A stretch of DNA of 64,000 bases from Dactylosporangium aurantiacum (GTDB taxonomy: Bacteria; Actinomycetota; Actinomycetes; Mycobacteriales; Micromonosporaceae), in the NCBI RefSeq assembly GCF_000716715.1, contig NZ_JNYJ01000009.1, positions 1 to 64,000 of the forward strand, written 5' to 3'. A program made the translations under genes and the position numbers. Positions 26,023 to 34,951 of the stretch are shown piece by piece. The notes beneath the pieces were generated by a model. The model had not been told where the DNA came from and made no database searches. It saw only the letters and a list, made by a program, of their open reading frames with translations. Numbering within the stretch: the stretch's first letter is position 1; every line of letters starts with the position of its first letter.

Positions 26023-26486
26023 GCGACCGCTCCCGCGACGGGTACACCCTGACCACCGACCCGGCCCGCGTCGACGTCGACCTGGTGCACCGCTGGCTGT
26101 CGGAGGAGTCCTACTGGGCCGCCGGTCGCGCCCACGACGTCGTCGCCCGCTCGATCGCCGGCTCCCTGCCGTACAGCATCTGGCGAGACGGCACCCAGGT
26201 CGCCTTCGCCCGCGCCGTCACCGACGGTGCCACCTTCGTCTGGATCTGCGACGTCTTCGTGACCACCGCCCACCGCGGCCGCGGCCTCGGCCAGTGGCTC
26301 GTCGACGCCATCGTCGCCGACCTGTCCGCCGCCGGCCTGCAACGCTTCCTCCTCGCCACCCGCGACGCCCACGAGGTGTACCGCCGCTCCGGCTTCGAAC
26401 CCCTCGCCGGCCCCACCCGCTTCATGGAGATCGACCGCCGCCCCACCCGCGGCGCGATCCTGGCCTCCCTGCCCGACCCCGAGTAG
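26019..26486 (+). CDS. GNAT family N-acetyltransferase
   Basis: 155 residues from ATG 26019, overlapping the hydrolase stop. Acetyl-CoA site motif A appears as I-C-D-V-F-V-T-T-A-H-R-G-R-G-L-G-Q-W-L, with a C-terminal Y-R-R-S-G-F-E-P-L motif B. The opening (Y-T-L-T-T-D-P-A-R-V-D-V-D-L-V-H-R-W-L-S-E-E-S-Y-W) is that of small actinobacterial and YjdJ-like acetyltransferases. Substrate unknown. Confidence 0.9.
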   Translation: MSDRSRDGYTLTTDPARVDVDLVHRWLSEESYWAAGRAHDVVARSIAGSLPYSIWRDGTQVAFARAVTDGATFVWICDVFVTTAHRGRGLGQWLVDAIVADLSAAGLQRFLLATRDAHEVYRRSGFEPLAGPTRFMEIDRRPTRGAILASLPDPE

Positions 26487-27102
26487 CGCCGCCGTTGGAA
26501 ACCTCAGCTCAGCATGGGTTCGCGGAGGCGGCTCACTGAGCGGGCGAGGCTGATGGCGCTTGTTCCACGTCGGGACCGGCGGGGTGGGTCCCGGCCGCGT
26601 GGAAGGGCGGGTGCTGCCTCGCGGCGGATGGAATGTCGCGTGGTGGAGCCGGGTTCGCTGCCGCTCCTGCGAGCACATGGGTGTTCGGGTCCGGGCCACG
26701 GCGTCACCGGGTCGGGCCGCGGCGCCGGAGTGCCGGTGCAGCCGCGGGTCGGCAAGGCATGCGCGGCGAGGCGGGCGGTGGCACCAGGGCGTGGTTCGCG
26801 GCGGCACGGCCGCAGCGCGGCGTCGGCCGGGCGCGGTGGCCGCGGCGTTGTCGCAGGCCACGGTTTCGCGGCCGCACGCGACGCGCGCACCGGCGGCGGT
26901 GGGAGAGGCCACAGCACCGCCGGGCGGGTCGCAGAGCGTCCAGCACGCGCTGCCGGCGGATGGACGCGAACGGTTTCGCTGGTCAGCCTGGTGGCGCCCG
27001 GGCCTGTTCGTCCGACACGCGCCCGACCGGCCCGGTGGCCGTCCGTGCACGGTTGCGGGAATCCGGACACCTGCGGGAGCGCGGGGAAGGCCGGGCCGGC
27101 GG
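26487..27102. other. 616-bp stretch without a recognisable gene
   Basis: Long open frames cross this stretch on both strands, but all are Arg/Ala/Pro/Gly-rich with no motif and no good SD. One + frame from 26514 and one - frame from 27316 look like composition artefacts. It separates the GNAT gene from the 3' end of the MCP gene. It could be a decayed gene; I see no evidence of what. Confidence 0.5.
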
Positions 27103-29145
27103 TCAGGCGTCGCCGAGCAGGGCGGTGATGTAGCGATCGATGGTGGTGACGGTCTGCGGGGAGGGCTTGACGAACTCGATGCCGACCTCGCCGGCGGTGT
27201 CGGTGTCGAGGTGGCGGACCGCGCGGCCCTGCAGCTGCAGGCGCTCGTCGCCGAGCAGCAGGGTGAGGTCGACGACCGACTCGAGGGCGGGCCGCCAGCC
27301 GTTCTTCGAGGCGCACCGCAGGCCGGAGATGCTCAGGTCGAGCAGGTCGGCCTCGGCGTGCACGGGGCCCTGGTCGAGCAGGACGGTGCCCTCGACGGCG
27401 GCGCGGTTGTGGCGGCGGCGTTCGAGGCGGTCGGTGACCTGGGCGAGGCTCTCGATGCGGGTGATGGCGGCGTGCACCGCCCCGACGAGCTGCTCGACCG
27501 AGGCGCGCTGGCTGGCGGCGACCGCGGTGAGGCGGGCGGTGACGTCGCCGACGGCGTTGACGCCCTGGCTCATGTCGGTGATGACGCCGGCCATCGCGGA
27601 GGCGTCGGCGCCGAGGGCCTCGACGGTGCTGGTGATGTCGCCGGTGGACTCCTTCGTCTTGGTGGCCAGGTTCTTCACCTCGCCGGCGACGACGCTGAAG
27701 CCGCGGCCGGCCTCGCCGGCGCGGGCGGCCTCGATGGTGGCGTTGAGGGCGAGCAGGTTCGTCTGGCCGGCGACGCCGGCGATGAGGTTGGCGATGCCGT
27801 CGACGCGGCCCAGGCTGGTGGTGACCGCGTTGATCGCGGAGTCGGCGTCGGCGGCGCGGTCCACGACGGTGCGGGTGACCCGGTCCGCGGCGGCGGCCTG
27901 CTGCTCGATCGCGTCGGCGGCGGCGAGGACGTCGTCGGCCTCCGCCATGACGGTACGCAGCTCCGCCAGGACGGCCGCGCTGGTCTCGTCGATGACCTCG
28001 CCCGCGCGGCGGCGCACGGTCTGCTCGGCGAGCTGCTGGCGCACGTTCGTCGTCGTCAGCTGCGCCTCCTTGGTGGCGCGCTCCTCGGCGAGGCTGCGTT
28101 CCTGTTCCTGCAGCGCGTCGAGCATGGCGTCGACGGCCCGGCCGAGCACGGCGATGTCGTCGGTGCCCGACGGGGCGATCCGCAGCGAGTGGTCGCCGGA
28201 GGCGATGATCTGCTCGGTGGTGCGCCGCAGCGGACCGACCCGTCGGCGCAGCGCCGCCCGTACCCCCCAGAGGATGCCGACGACGAGCAGGACCGTCGCG
28301 ACCGTGACGAAGACGAACAGCTTGACCGCGGTCGCGCTGGCGGCGGCGTGGATCGGGCGGGCGGCGACGACCTCCAGCACGACGCTGCCGCCGTTGACGG
28401 TGTCGATGACGGCCTCGACCGCGATGTGGTCGTCGTCCAGGACCTTCGTGCCGATGCGCAGGTCGCCCAGGTCGCTGCGCAGCGCCGGCTGCGGGTCGGT
28501 GCCCTCGCGGGCCCGCGGGACGAGCCGCAGCGGCAGGTCCAGGGCCTGGCCCAGGCGGGCGACCCGGGCGTCGTCGAGGCGCTTGAGCAGGATCATCCCG
28601 CCGGACGGGGCGCCCTCGCCGCTGCTGGGGAACGTGCCGACGCCGCAGAAGAGGTACGGCGCGTCAGCGGACACCACGCCGCAGCGCGACACGCCGGGCT
28701 CGGCGGCCGGGTCGAACAGCTGCCGCAGCACCGCCGGGTCGCGCAGCTGCGGCGGCGGGGTGCCGTGGGTGGGCGCGTCGGTCGTCATCCCGCCGACGCG
28801 CAGGGTGCCGTCGGCGCCGATGCCGAACATGCCGTCGATGTCGTTCGCGGAGCTCTGCGCCTCCGGCGGGAAGTCCGCGGCGAAGCCGGCCCGGTCGCCG
28901 GTGCCGACGTCGCGGTACGCGTTGTCCCACACCGCGTTCGTGGCGCCGAACGCGGTCAGCAGCTGCGCCTGGGAGTCCAGGCCGATGCGGATCCGGCCGG
29001 CGTCCTGGGCGACCTGCCGGGCCTCCAGCTTCTCGAACGCCCCGGTGGTGATCAGCTGCATCACCAGGAAGGCGACGACCAGCCCGGCGAGCCCGCCTGC
29101 GGCGGGCAGCAGCAGGCGGGAGATCCGGCGTACGTTCGGGCCCAC
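27103..29145 (-). CDS. methyl-accepting chemotaxis-type receptor with CHASE4 and C-terminal PilZ domain
   Basis: 680 residues. Order: TM1 (residues 10-32), an extracytoplasmic CHASE4-like sensor ([12 protein letters not shown]), TM2 near 275-297, HAMP, a coiled coil, and the MCP signalling hairpin ([19 protein letters not shown]). A PilZ domain then follows, with the c-di-GMP motif R-R-R-H-N-R and D-L-S-I-S-G. So it joins a sensory receptor output to c-di-GMP binding. No cheA, cheW or cheR is nearby. It probably works as an intracellular signalling platform rather than in flagellar chemotaxis. Confidence 0.93.
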   Translation of the reverse strand: MGPNVRRISRLLLPAAGGLAGLVVAFLVMQLITTGAFEKLEARQVAQDAGRIRIGLDSQAQLLTAFGATNAVWDNAYRDVGTGDRAGFAADFPPEAQSSANDIDGMFGIGADGTLRVGGMTTDAPTHGTPPPQLRDPAVLRQLFDPAAEPGVSRCGVVSADAPYLFCGVGTFPSSGEGAPSGGMILLKRLDDARVARLGQALDLPLRLVPRAREGTDPQPALRSDLGDLRIGTKVLDDDHIAVEAVIDTVNGGSVVLEVVAARPIHAAASATAVKLFVFVTVATVLLVVGILWGVRAALRRRVGPLRRTTEQIIASGDHSLRIAPSGTDDIAVLGRAVDAMLDALQEQERSLAEERATKEAQLTTTNVRQQLAEQTVRRRAGEVIDETSAAVLAELRTVMAEADDVLAAADAIEQQAAAADRVTRTVVDRAADADSAINAVTTSLGRVDGIANLIAGVAGQTNLLALNATIEAARAGEAGRGFSVVAGEVKNLATKTKESTGDITSTVEALGADASAMAGVITDMSQGVNAVGDVTARLTAVAASQRASVEQLVGAVHAAITRIESLAQVTDRLERRRHNRAAVEGTVLLDQGPVHAEADLLDLSISGLRCASKNGWRPALESVVDLTLLLGDERLQLQGRAVRHLDTDTAGEVGIEFVKPSPQTVTTIDRYITALLGDA

Positions 29146-29205
29146 GATGACCAGTTCGGCACCGGCGGTCCGGACCTTACAGATCCGCGGCGGCGGCGCG
29201 GAAGG

Positions 29206-30165
29206 TCAGCGGTCGGTGCCGAGGTGGGCCATCATCGGCTCGGGGTACCGGGAGCCGCGGGCCGAGTCGGCCGGCACCGCCGCCTCGACGGCCGCCAGGT
29301 CCTCCGCGGTCAGCGAAACCGGGGTGAGGGCCTCGGCCAGCCGTTCGCGGGTCCGCGCGCCGACCAGCGGCACGATGTCCGGGCCCTGCGCGGCGACCCA
29401 GCCGATGGCCAGCTGGGCGACGGTCACGCCCTTGCGGTCCGCGACCGCCCGCAGCGCCTCGACGAGGGCGAGGTTGTGCTGGACGTTCTCCGCGGCGAAG
29501 CGCGGCCCGTGCGCCCGGAAGTCGCCCGGGGCGAGCGCCCGGTCGGCGCGCCAGTGCCCGGACAGCAGGCCGCGGGACAGCACGCCGTAGGCCGTCATGC
29601 CGATGCCGAGCTCGCGCAGGGTCGGCAGCACGTCGTCCTCGACGCCGCGGGACAGCAGGGAGTACTCGATCTGCAGGTCGGCGATCGGGTGCACGGCGTG
29701 CGCCCGGCGGATGACGTCGGCGCCGACCTCCGACAGGCCGATCTCGCGGATCCAGCCCTCCGTGACCAGGTCGGCCAGGGCACCGACGGTCTCCTCGACG
29801 GGCACCGCGGGGTCGAGGCGGGCCGGCCGGTACACGTCGACGTGATCGACGCCCAGACGGACCAGCGTGTAGCCGAGGAAGTTGCGGATGGCGGCGGGGC
29901 GGGTGTCCATGCCGCCCCAGGCGTTGTCGGGGCCGCGCAGCGCGCCGAACTTCACACTCAGCCGCACCTTGTCGCGGTCGCCGGGGCGCAGCGCGTCCCG
30001 GATGAGCAGCTCGTTGTGGCCCATGCCGTAGAAGTCGCCGGTGTCGATCAGGGTCACACCGGCGTCGATCGCGGCGCGGATGGTGGCGATGCTCTCGGCG
30101 CGGTCGGCCGGGCCGTACATGCCCGACATGCCCATGGCGCCGAGGCCGATGGTGGTGTTCTGCAT
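29206..30165 (-). CDS. aldo/keto reductase
   Basis: 319 residues from ATG 30165 (M-Q-N-T-T-I-G-L-G-A-M-G-M-S). The AKR barrel shows G-V-T-L-I-D-T-G-D-F-Y-G (catalytic Asp and Tyr), K-F-G (the Lys), and I-G-L-S-E-V-G. The usual catalytic His region reads V-D-V-Y-R-P-A-R-L in place of the common Y-x-x-H-x-x-D, a notable difference. C-terminal NADPH-site G-A-R-T-R-E-R-L is present. It is transcribed divergently from the XRE regulator at 30269, a common arrangement for regulator and target. Confidence 0.88.
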   Translation of the reverse strand: MQNTTIGLGAMGMSGMYGPADRAESIATIRAAIDAGVTLIDTGDFYGMGHNELLIRDALRPGDRDKVRLSVKFGALRGPDNAWGGMDTRPAAIRNFLGYTLVRLGVDHVDVYRPARLDPAVPVEETVGALADLVTEGWIREIGLSEVGADVIRRAHAVHPIADLQIEYSLLSRGVEDDVLPTLRELGIGMTAYGVLSRGLLSGHWRADRALAPGDFRAHGPRFAAENVQHNLALVEALRAVADRKGVTVAQLAIGWVAAQGPDIVPLVGARTRERLAEALTPVSLTAEDLAAVEAAVPADSARGSRYPEPMMAHLGTDR

Positions 30166-30268
30166 GCCTCGACCATGCCGCCGCGACCGGGGCGGTGACA
30201 GCGGAGCGGTCTTCGTAGGAGCGCCGGTCCCTGGCTGCGCCCGGCGCCGGGACGCGACGATGGGGGGC

Positions 30269-31108
30269 ATGCAACGTGACGAGCTCGCCGACTTCCTGCG
30301 CCGCCGCCGGCTGGCGATCCGCCCCGCCGACGTCGGGCTCGTGGAGGGGCCGCGCCGGCGCACCGCCGGGCTGCGCCGCGAGGAGGTCGCGCTGCTGGCG
30401 GGCATGTCCACCGACTACGTGGTGCGCCTCGAGCAGGGCCGCAGCGCGCAGCCGTCGGCGCAGCTGCTGTCGGCGCTGGCCAGGGCGCTGCGGCTGACCG
30501 AGGACGAGCGCGACCACCTGTACCACCTGGCCGGTGTCACCCCGCCGCGGACCTCCGGCGGCGTCACGCACGCGCGGGCGGGGCTGCTGCGGATGCTCGA
30601 CCTGCTCGGCGACACCCCCGCCACGGTCGCCTCCGACCTGGGCGAGACCCTGGCGCAGAACCGGATGGCGATGCTGCTGCTCGGCGACCAGACCCGGTTC
30701 CGCGGTGACGAGCGCTATCACGTGTGGCGATGGTTCACCGATCCGCAGTGGCGCGCGCTGTACCCCGCGCAGGACGCCGACCATCACGGCCGGGTGTCGG
30801 TGGCCGACCTGCGGGCGACCGCGGCGCGGCGGCACGGCGACGCGGACGTCGACGGTCTGGTGCGCCGGCTGCTGGCGGCGAGCCCCGAGTTCGCGGCGCT
30901 GTGGGGCGAGCACGAGGTGGCGGTGCGCCGCTCCGACCGCAAACGCATCGTCAACCGGCAGGTCGGCCTGGTCCACGTCGACTGCGAGACGCTGGTGACG
31001 CCGGACCTCGGGCAGAAGCTGCTGGTGCTCACGCCCCAGCCGGGCACCGACGCGGCGGAGAAGCTGGCGTTGCTCTCAGTGGTCGGCCTACAGCATTTCA
31101 GTACGTGA
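30269..31108 (+). CDS. XRE family regulator with MmyB-like ligand-binding domain
   Basis: 279 residues from ATG 30269 (alternative in-frame ATG 30260). N-terminal helix-turn-helix: R-R-E-E-V-A-L-L-A-G-M-S, then Y-V-V-R-L-E-Q-G-R. The C-terminal domain has the MmyB/MLTR ligand-binding pattern (N-R-M-A-M-L-L-L-G-D, W-R-W-F-T-D-P, H-G-R-V-S-V-A-D-L-R-A-T). Homologues bind small hydrophobic ligands and usually control an adjacent divergent oxidoreductase gene, here the aldo/keto reductase. Confidence 0.92.
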   Translation: MQRDELADFLRRRRLAIRPADVGLVEGPRRRTAGLRREEVALLAGMSTDYVVRLEQGRSAQPSAQLLSALARALRLTEDERDHLYHLAGVTPPRTSGGVTHARAGLLRMLDLLGDTPATVASDLGETLAQNRMAMLLLGDQTRFRGDERYHVWRWFTDPQWRALYPAQDADHHGRVSVADLRATAARRHGDADVDGLVRRLLAASPEFAALWGEHEVAVRRSDRKRIVNRQVGLVHVDCETLVTPDLGQKLLVLTPQPGTDAAEKLALLSVVGLQHFST

Positions 31109-31143
31109 ATACCCGCTGGTATCGACTTTCTTCGCGACTCGCA

Positions 31144-31173
31144 TTGACATCCGATAGTTAACTTTCCTATCGT
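31144..31173 (+). promoter_or_regulatory. predicted chitinase promoter with inverted repeat
   Basis: TTGACA (31144-31149) is followed by CTATCG/TATCGT at -10 spacing of 17-18. CGATAG (31152-31157) and CTATCG (31167-31172) form an inverted repeat with a nine-base spacer between and over the core elements. This is a plausible operator for carbohydrate-responsive control of the chitinase. Confidence 0.5.
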
Positions 31174-31276
31174 TTCAGCCACCTGTCATCGTGCCGGTGG
31201 CGCCGCTTCGTCGTTTGGTTCCCGGGCATCCCCACCCTGCCCGTGCCGCCGGCCGGCCATCCGAAGGAGCACCCTC

Positions 31277-32704
31277 TTGTCCTCCTCACCCGCACCGGAG
31301 TCCGGGGCCGCCCGTCCCGGACGCCACCGGGCCCGGCGCTCGGCCTTCGCCGCCGGCGCCATCGCCCTCGCCACCGCCGCCGTCGGCGGCATCGTCACCC
31401 TGGCCAGCCAGCCCGCGGCCGACGCGGCGGTCCTGCCCAACGGCTTCCGCAGCGTCGGGTACATGCCCTCGTGGGCCGGCAGCGCCAACAGCATCCAGTA
31501 CAGCAAGCTGACCCACATCAACTACGCGTTCGTGCTGCCGAACAGCAACGGCAGCCTGCAGGGCCTCGACAACCCGTCGAAGCTGCAGTCGATCGTGTCG
31601 CTGGGGCACGCGGCCGGCGTCAAGGTCTCCATCGCCGTCGGCGGCTGGAACGACGGCAATGACTCCGGCTTCGAAGGGCTCGCGGGCAACGCGACCGCCC
31701 GGACCGCGTTCGTCAACAACATCGTCAACCTGGTCAACCAGTACAACCTCGACGGCGTCGACATCGACTGGGAGTACCCGGACCCGGGCACCTCGGGCAA
31801 CAACTACGCCGCGCTCATGTCGCAGCTGAGCACCGCCATGCACAGCCGCGGCAAGCTGCTCACCGCCGCCGTCGTGTCCGAGGGCTACACCGCCGAGGGC
31901 GTCCAGCCGGCTGTGTTCGGCTACGTCGACTGGCTCAACATCATGGCGTACGACGGCGGCAGCCCGCACGCGAACTACGACTGGTCCATCGCGTCCGTCA
32001 ACTACTGGAAGAGCCGCGGCCTGCCGGCGAGCAAGGCCGTCCTCGGCGTGCCCTTCTACTCCCGGCCCGGGTACTACACGTACAGCGACCTCGTGGCCCG
32101 CGACCCGGCCAACGCCAACCGCGACTGCACCACCATCAACGGCGTGCAGGAGTGCTACAACGGCATCCCGACCATCAAGCGCAAGACCACGTGGGCCATG
32201 GCCAACGCCGGCGGCATCATGAACTGGGAGCTGTCCCAGGACACGAACACCAGCACCTCGCTGGTCAGCGCGATCTACACCACCGCCACCGGCGGCACCA
32301 CGCCGACCACCGGCCCGGCCGGCCGCACCGGCCGCATCACCGGCCTGGCCGGCAAGTGCGTCGACGTGGCCGCGGCGTCCACCGCCAACGGCACCGCGGT
32401 GCAGCTGTACACCTGCAACGGCACCAACGCCCAGAACTGGACCGTCGCGACCGACGGCACCCTGCGCGCCCTCGGCAAGTGCATGGACGTCACCAGCGCC
32501 GGCACCGCCAACGGCACGAAGATCCAGCTCTGGGACTGCAACGGCTCGGGGGCCCAGGTCTGGCAGGCCCAGTCCGACGGCACCCTGCGCAACCCCAACT
32601 CCGCCAAGTGCCTCGACGTGACCGGCAACGTGTCCACCGACGGCACCCGCCTGCAGATCTGGGACTGCTTCGCCGGCGCGAACCAGCGCTGGGTCCTGCC
32701 GTAG
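31277..32704 (+). CDS. secreted GH18 chitinase with ricin B-type lectin domain
   Basis: 475 residues from TTG 31277 with SD GAAGGAG. Signal peptide: basic R-H-R-A-R-R-S then a hydrophobic stretch ending A-D-A-A. The GH18 barrel has S-I-A-V-G-G-W and the catalytic D-G-V-D-I-D-W-E, then Y-D-G-G and the W-E-L-S end strand. A T/G-rich linker precedes a ricin-type beta-trefoil with three Q-x-W-type repeats (Q-N-W, Q-V-W, Q-R-W) and C-V-D-V, C-M-D-V, C-L-D-V units. It degrades chitin outside the cell; the lectin part binds the polysaccharide. Confidence 0.95.
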   Translation: MSSSPAPESGAARPGRHRARRSAFAAGAIALATAAVGGIVTLASQPAADAAVLPNGFRSVGYMPSWAGSANSIQYSKLTHINYAFVLPNSNGSLQGLDNPSKLQSIVSLGHAAGVKVSIAVGGWNDGNDSGFEGLAGNATARTAFVNNIVNLVNQYNLDGVDIDWEYPDPGTSGNNYAALMSQLSTAMHSRGKLLTAAVVSEGYTAEGVQPAVFGYVDWLNIMAYDGGSPHANYDWSIASVNYWKSRGLPASKAVLGVPFYSRPGYYTYSDLVARDPANANRDCTTINGVQECYNGIPTIKRKTTWAMANAGGIMNWELSQDTNTSTSLVSAIYTTATGGTTPTTGPAGRTGRITGLAGKCVDVAAASTANGTAVQLYTCNGTNAQNWTVATDGTLRALGKCMDVTSAGTANGTKIQLWDCNGSGAQVWQAQSDGTLRNPNSAKCLDVTGNVSTDGTRLQIWDCFAGANQRWVLP

Positions 32705-32713
32705 GGCATCGCC

Positions 32714-32820
32714 GGCCGCCCCTGTCCTTCCCGGGTAGGGGCGGCTCCGGCCGCCCTTGTCCTTCCCGGGCAGGGGCGGCTCGCGGCCGCCCTTGTCCTT
32801 CCCGGGCAGGGGCGGCTCGT
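32714..32820. repeat. three tandem 35-36 bp hairpin units between convergent genes
   Basis: Copies at 32714-32748, 32749-32784 and 32785-32820. Each contains GCCGCCC and GGGCGGC arms closing a loop with TCCTTCCCGGG. Differences between copies keep the pairing (CCTG/TAGG against TTG/CAG). They lie between the chitinase stop and the P450 stop, so they probably terminate transcription from both sides. Confidence 0.85.
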
Positions 32821-32826
32821 GGCCGG

Positions 32827-34020
32827 TCAGCGCAGCTGGACCGGCAGGGTGGTGGTGCCGTGGATGAGCACGCCGGGGCGCCAGATCAGCTCGGAGGCGG
32901 GCACCGCCAGGCGCATGGTGGGGAAGGCTGCCAGGAGGTCCCGGAACGCGATCTGCGCCTCCAGCCGGGCCAGGGGAGCGCCCAGGCAGTAGTGGATGCC
33001 GTGGCCGAACGCCAGGTGCTGGTTGTCGGGGCGGCCGAGGTCGACCTCCGCCGGGTTCGGGAAGCGCGCCGGGTCACGGTCGGCGCTGAGCAGCGAGATC
33101 GCGACGACGCCGCCGGCGGGGATGGTGACGCCGCCGTACGTGACGGGCTCCATCGCGACCCGGAACGTCGCGGTCTCCACGGGGGACTCCAGGCGCAGGA
33201 ACTCCTCGACGGCGCTCGGGATCAGCGACGGGTCCCGCAGCAGGCGCCGGTGCTCCTCCGGCCGGGTCAGCAGCGTCCACATGCCGTTGCCGATGAGGTT
33301 GACGGTGGTCTCGTGCCCGGCGATGAGCAGCAGGAACACCATCGACGTGAGCTCGTCCTCGTCGAGGCGGTCGCCCTGGTCGGTGCTGGCGATGAGCGCG
33401 CTGAGCAGGTCGTCGGCGGGGTCGGCGCGTTTGGTGGCGATGAGGCCGCGCAGGTACGCGAGGAACTGCGCGGCCGCCTCCGGTACCCCGGAGCGGTCGA
33501 CCGACCCGGCGACCAGCACCCCGGTCCAGCGCCGGAACTCGGCCTGGTCGTCCTGCGGGATGCCGAGCAGCTCGCAGATGACCTGGATCGGCAGCTGCAC
33601 CGCGTAGTCGTCGATGACGTCGGCGCGGTCACCGGCCCGCATGGCGTCGACGAGCGCCGCGCTGAGCTGCTCCACCCGGTCCCGGAGCTGCTCCACGCGG
33701 CGCGCCGTGAACGCCTTGGCCACCAGCCGGCGCAGCCGCGTGTGGTCCGGCGGGTCGTTGGCGAGCAGGTGCCGGGTCAGCGGCCCGCTGATCTGCGGGG
33801 CGAGCGCCGCGGCGTTCGCCGTCGCGCCGACCCGCTTGGACAGCCGCGGGTCCCCGAGCGCGGTCCTGGCGTCGGCGTACCTGGTGACCAGCCACATCTC
33901 CATGCCGGTCGGCAGCTGCAGCCGGTGCACCGGGGCCTGCTCGCGCATGGCGGCATACACCGGGTGCGGGTCGTCCCAGAAATCCTGCGTGAACAGTTGC
34001 GGGCTCGGCGCGGTAGTCAC
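32827..34020 (-). CDS. cytochrome P450
   Basis: 397 residues from GTG 34020, with TACGGT six bases upstream (leaderless type); ATG 34041 and TTG/ATG further up are alternatives. Conserved parts: I-helix A-G-H-E-T-T, K-helix E-E-F-L-R, and the haem loop F-G-H-G-I-H-Y-C-L-G-A-P-L-A-R. The style is that of CYP107/CYP105-like soluble bacterial P450s. No ferredoxin or biosynthetic cluster is adjacent, so electron donor and substrate cannot be inferred. It converges on the chitinase gene. Confidence 0.94.
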   Translation of the reverse strand: MTTAPSPQLFTQDFWDDPHPVYAAMREQAPVHRLQLPTGMEMWLVTRYADARTALGDPRLSKRVGATANAAALAPQISGPLTRHLLANDPPDHTRLRRLVAKAFTARRVEQLRDRVEQLSAALVDAMRAGDRADVIDDYAVQLPIQVICELLGIPQDDQAEFRRWTGVLVAGSVDRSGVPEAAAQFLAYLRGLIATKRADPADDLLSALIASTDQGDRLDEDELTSMVFLLLIAGHETTVNLIGNGMWTLLTRPEEHRRLLRDPSLIPSAVEEFLRLESPVETATFRVAMEPVTYGGVTIPAGGVVAISLLSADRDPARFPNPAEVDLGRPDNQHLAFGHGIHYCLGAPLARLEAQIAFRDLLAAFPTMRLAVPASELIWRPGVLIHGTTTLPVQLR

Positions 34021-34102
34021 CCATTCACCGTAGCCAATCATCACGGGTTTCGGTGCCCTGGTCACCGTCCGTGATGACATGCCGAGCCCGCCGGCCGCGG
34101 GC

Positions 34103-34855
34103 TCAGTGCTTGCCGAGCCAGTCGACGAAGTGGACGGCGCCGATGCGGGCGCCCGGGCCCGGGGTCAGCGACGTGTCGTCGAGCTCGGCGCCGAAGTACC
34201 GGGCGTGCGGGTCGGTCGTCACGTCCTGGACCGGCTCGGTGTCCTGGCGGGCGGCGAGGAACCGGCGGATGTGCTCGTCCATCCGGACGGGCTCGGGGCC
34301 GGCGAGCTCGACGATGCCGTTGACCGGGGCGGCCTGCGCGACGTCGGCGACGGTCGCGGCGACGTCGTCCGCGGCGACCGGCTGGAACAGTGCCGGTGGC
34401 AGCCGCACCGTGTCGCCGTCCAGCCCCGCCTGCGCGATGGCGTGGGAGAACTCGTAGAACTGGGTCGCCCGCACGATGGTGAACGGCACCCCGCCGGCGC
34501 TGATCGCATCCTCCTGGGCGATCTTCGCCCGCAGGTAGCCGCTGTCGGGCAGGCGGTCCGCGCCGACGACGGACAGGGCGACGAGGTGCGCCACGCCGGC
34601 GTCCCGGGCGGCGGCGACGAGGTTGCCGGCCGAGGCCCGGAAGAACTCCAGCACCGCGGTGTCCTCGAACGACGGCGAGTTCGCCACGTCGACGACGACG
34701 TGGGCGCCGGCCAGTGCCTCGGCGAGGCCTTCGCCGGTGACGGCGTTGACGCCGGTCGCGGGTGAGGCCGGCACGACGTCGTGGCCGGCGGCGCGCAGCA
34801 GGTTGACGACCTTGCCGCCGATGAGGCCGCTACCGCCGATGACGACGAACTTCAT
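34103..34855 (-). CDS. NAD(P)-binding oxidoreductase (NmrA/YwnB-like atypical SDR)
   Basis: 250 residues from ATG 34855 with SD AAGGAG. The Rossmann motif is M-K-F-V-V-I-G-G-S-G-L-I-G. Further SDR-a features are V-V-V-D-V-A-N-S-P-S and Y-L-R-A-K-I-A-Q-E, with R-A-T-Q-F-Y-E-F. Divergently arranged with an Rrf2 regulator sharing an operator in between. This pairing resembles ywnA-ywnB of Bacillus, where a redox-sensing Rrf2 protein controls an NAD(P)-binding partner. Confidence 0.9.
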   Translation of the reverse strand: MKFVVIGGSGLIGGKVVNLLRAAGHDVVPASPATGVNAVTGEGLAEALAGAHVVVDVANSPSFEDTAVLEFFRASAGNLVAAARDAGVAHLVALSVVGADRLPDSGYLRAKIAQEDAISAGGVPFTIVRATQFYEFSHAIAQAGLDGDTVRLPPALFQPVAADDVAATVADVAQAAPVNGIVELAGPEPVRMDEHIRRFLAARQDTEPVQDVTTDPHARYFGAELDDTSLTPGPGARIGAVHFVDWLGKH

Positions 34856-34873
34856 GATCACTCCTTGGTAACT

Positions 34874-34890
34874 CGGACAATTGTTGTCCG
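34874..34890. promoter_or_regulatory. operator between the SDR and Rrf2 genes
   Basis: CGGACAA-TTG-TTGTCCG is a perfect 7-bp inverted repeat with a 3-base centre. A matching half (TGTCCGAGT, near 34927-34935) lies closer to the Rrf2 start. It is the likely binding site of the Rrf2 protein, controlling both divergent genes. Confidence 0.65.
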
Positions 34891-34951
34891 GGATGGGTAC
34901 GTCCACGACCATACCCGGATACCCGGTGTCCGAGTCAAGTACGATGGCCGG

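Noticed and set aside
26560..30198. 1212-residue + strand open frame
   Set aside because: It is the antisense of the MCP and aldo/keto reductase genes, with Val/Gly/Arg-rich composition, no motif and no start signal. High GC makes such long antisense frames common.
32827..34020. Part of a secondary-metabolite cluster
   Set aside because: The P450 has no biosynthetic genes, ferredoxin or transporter of that kind around it.
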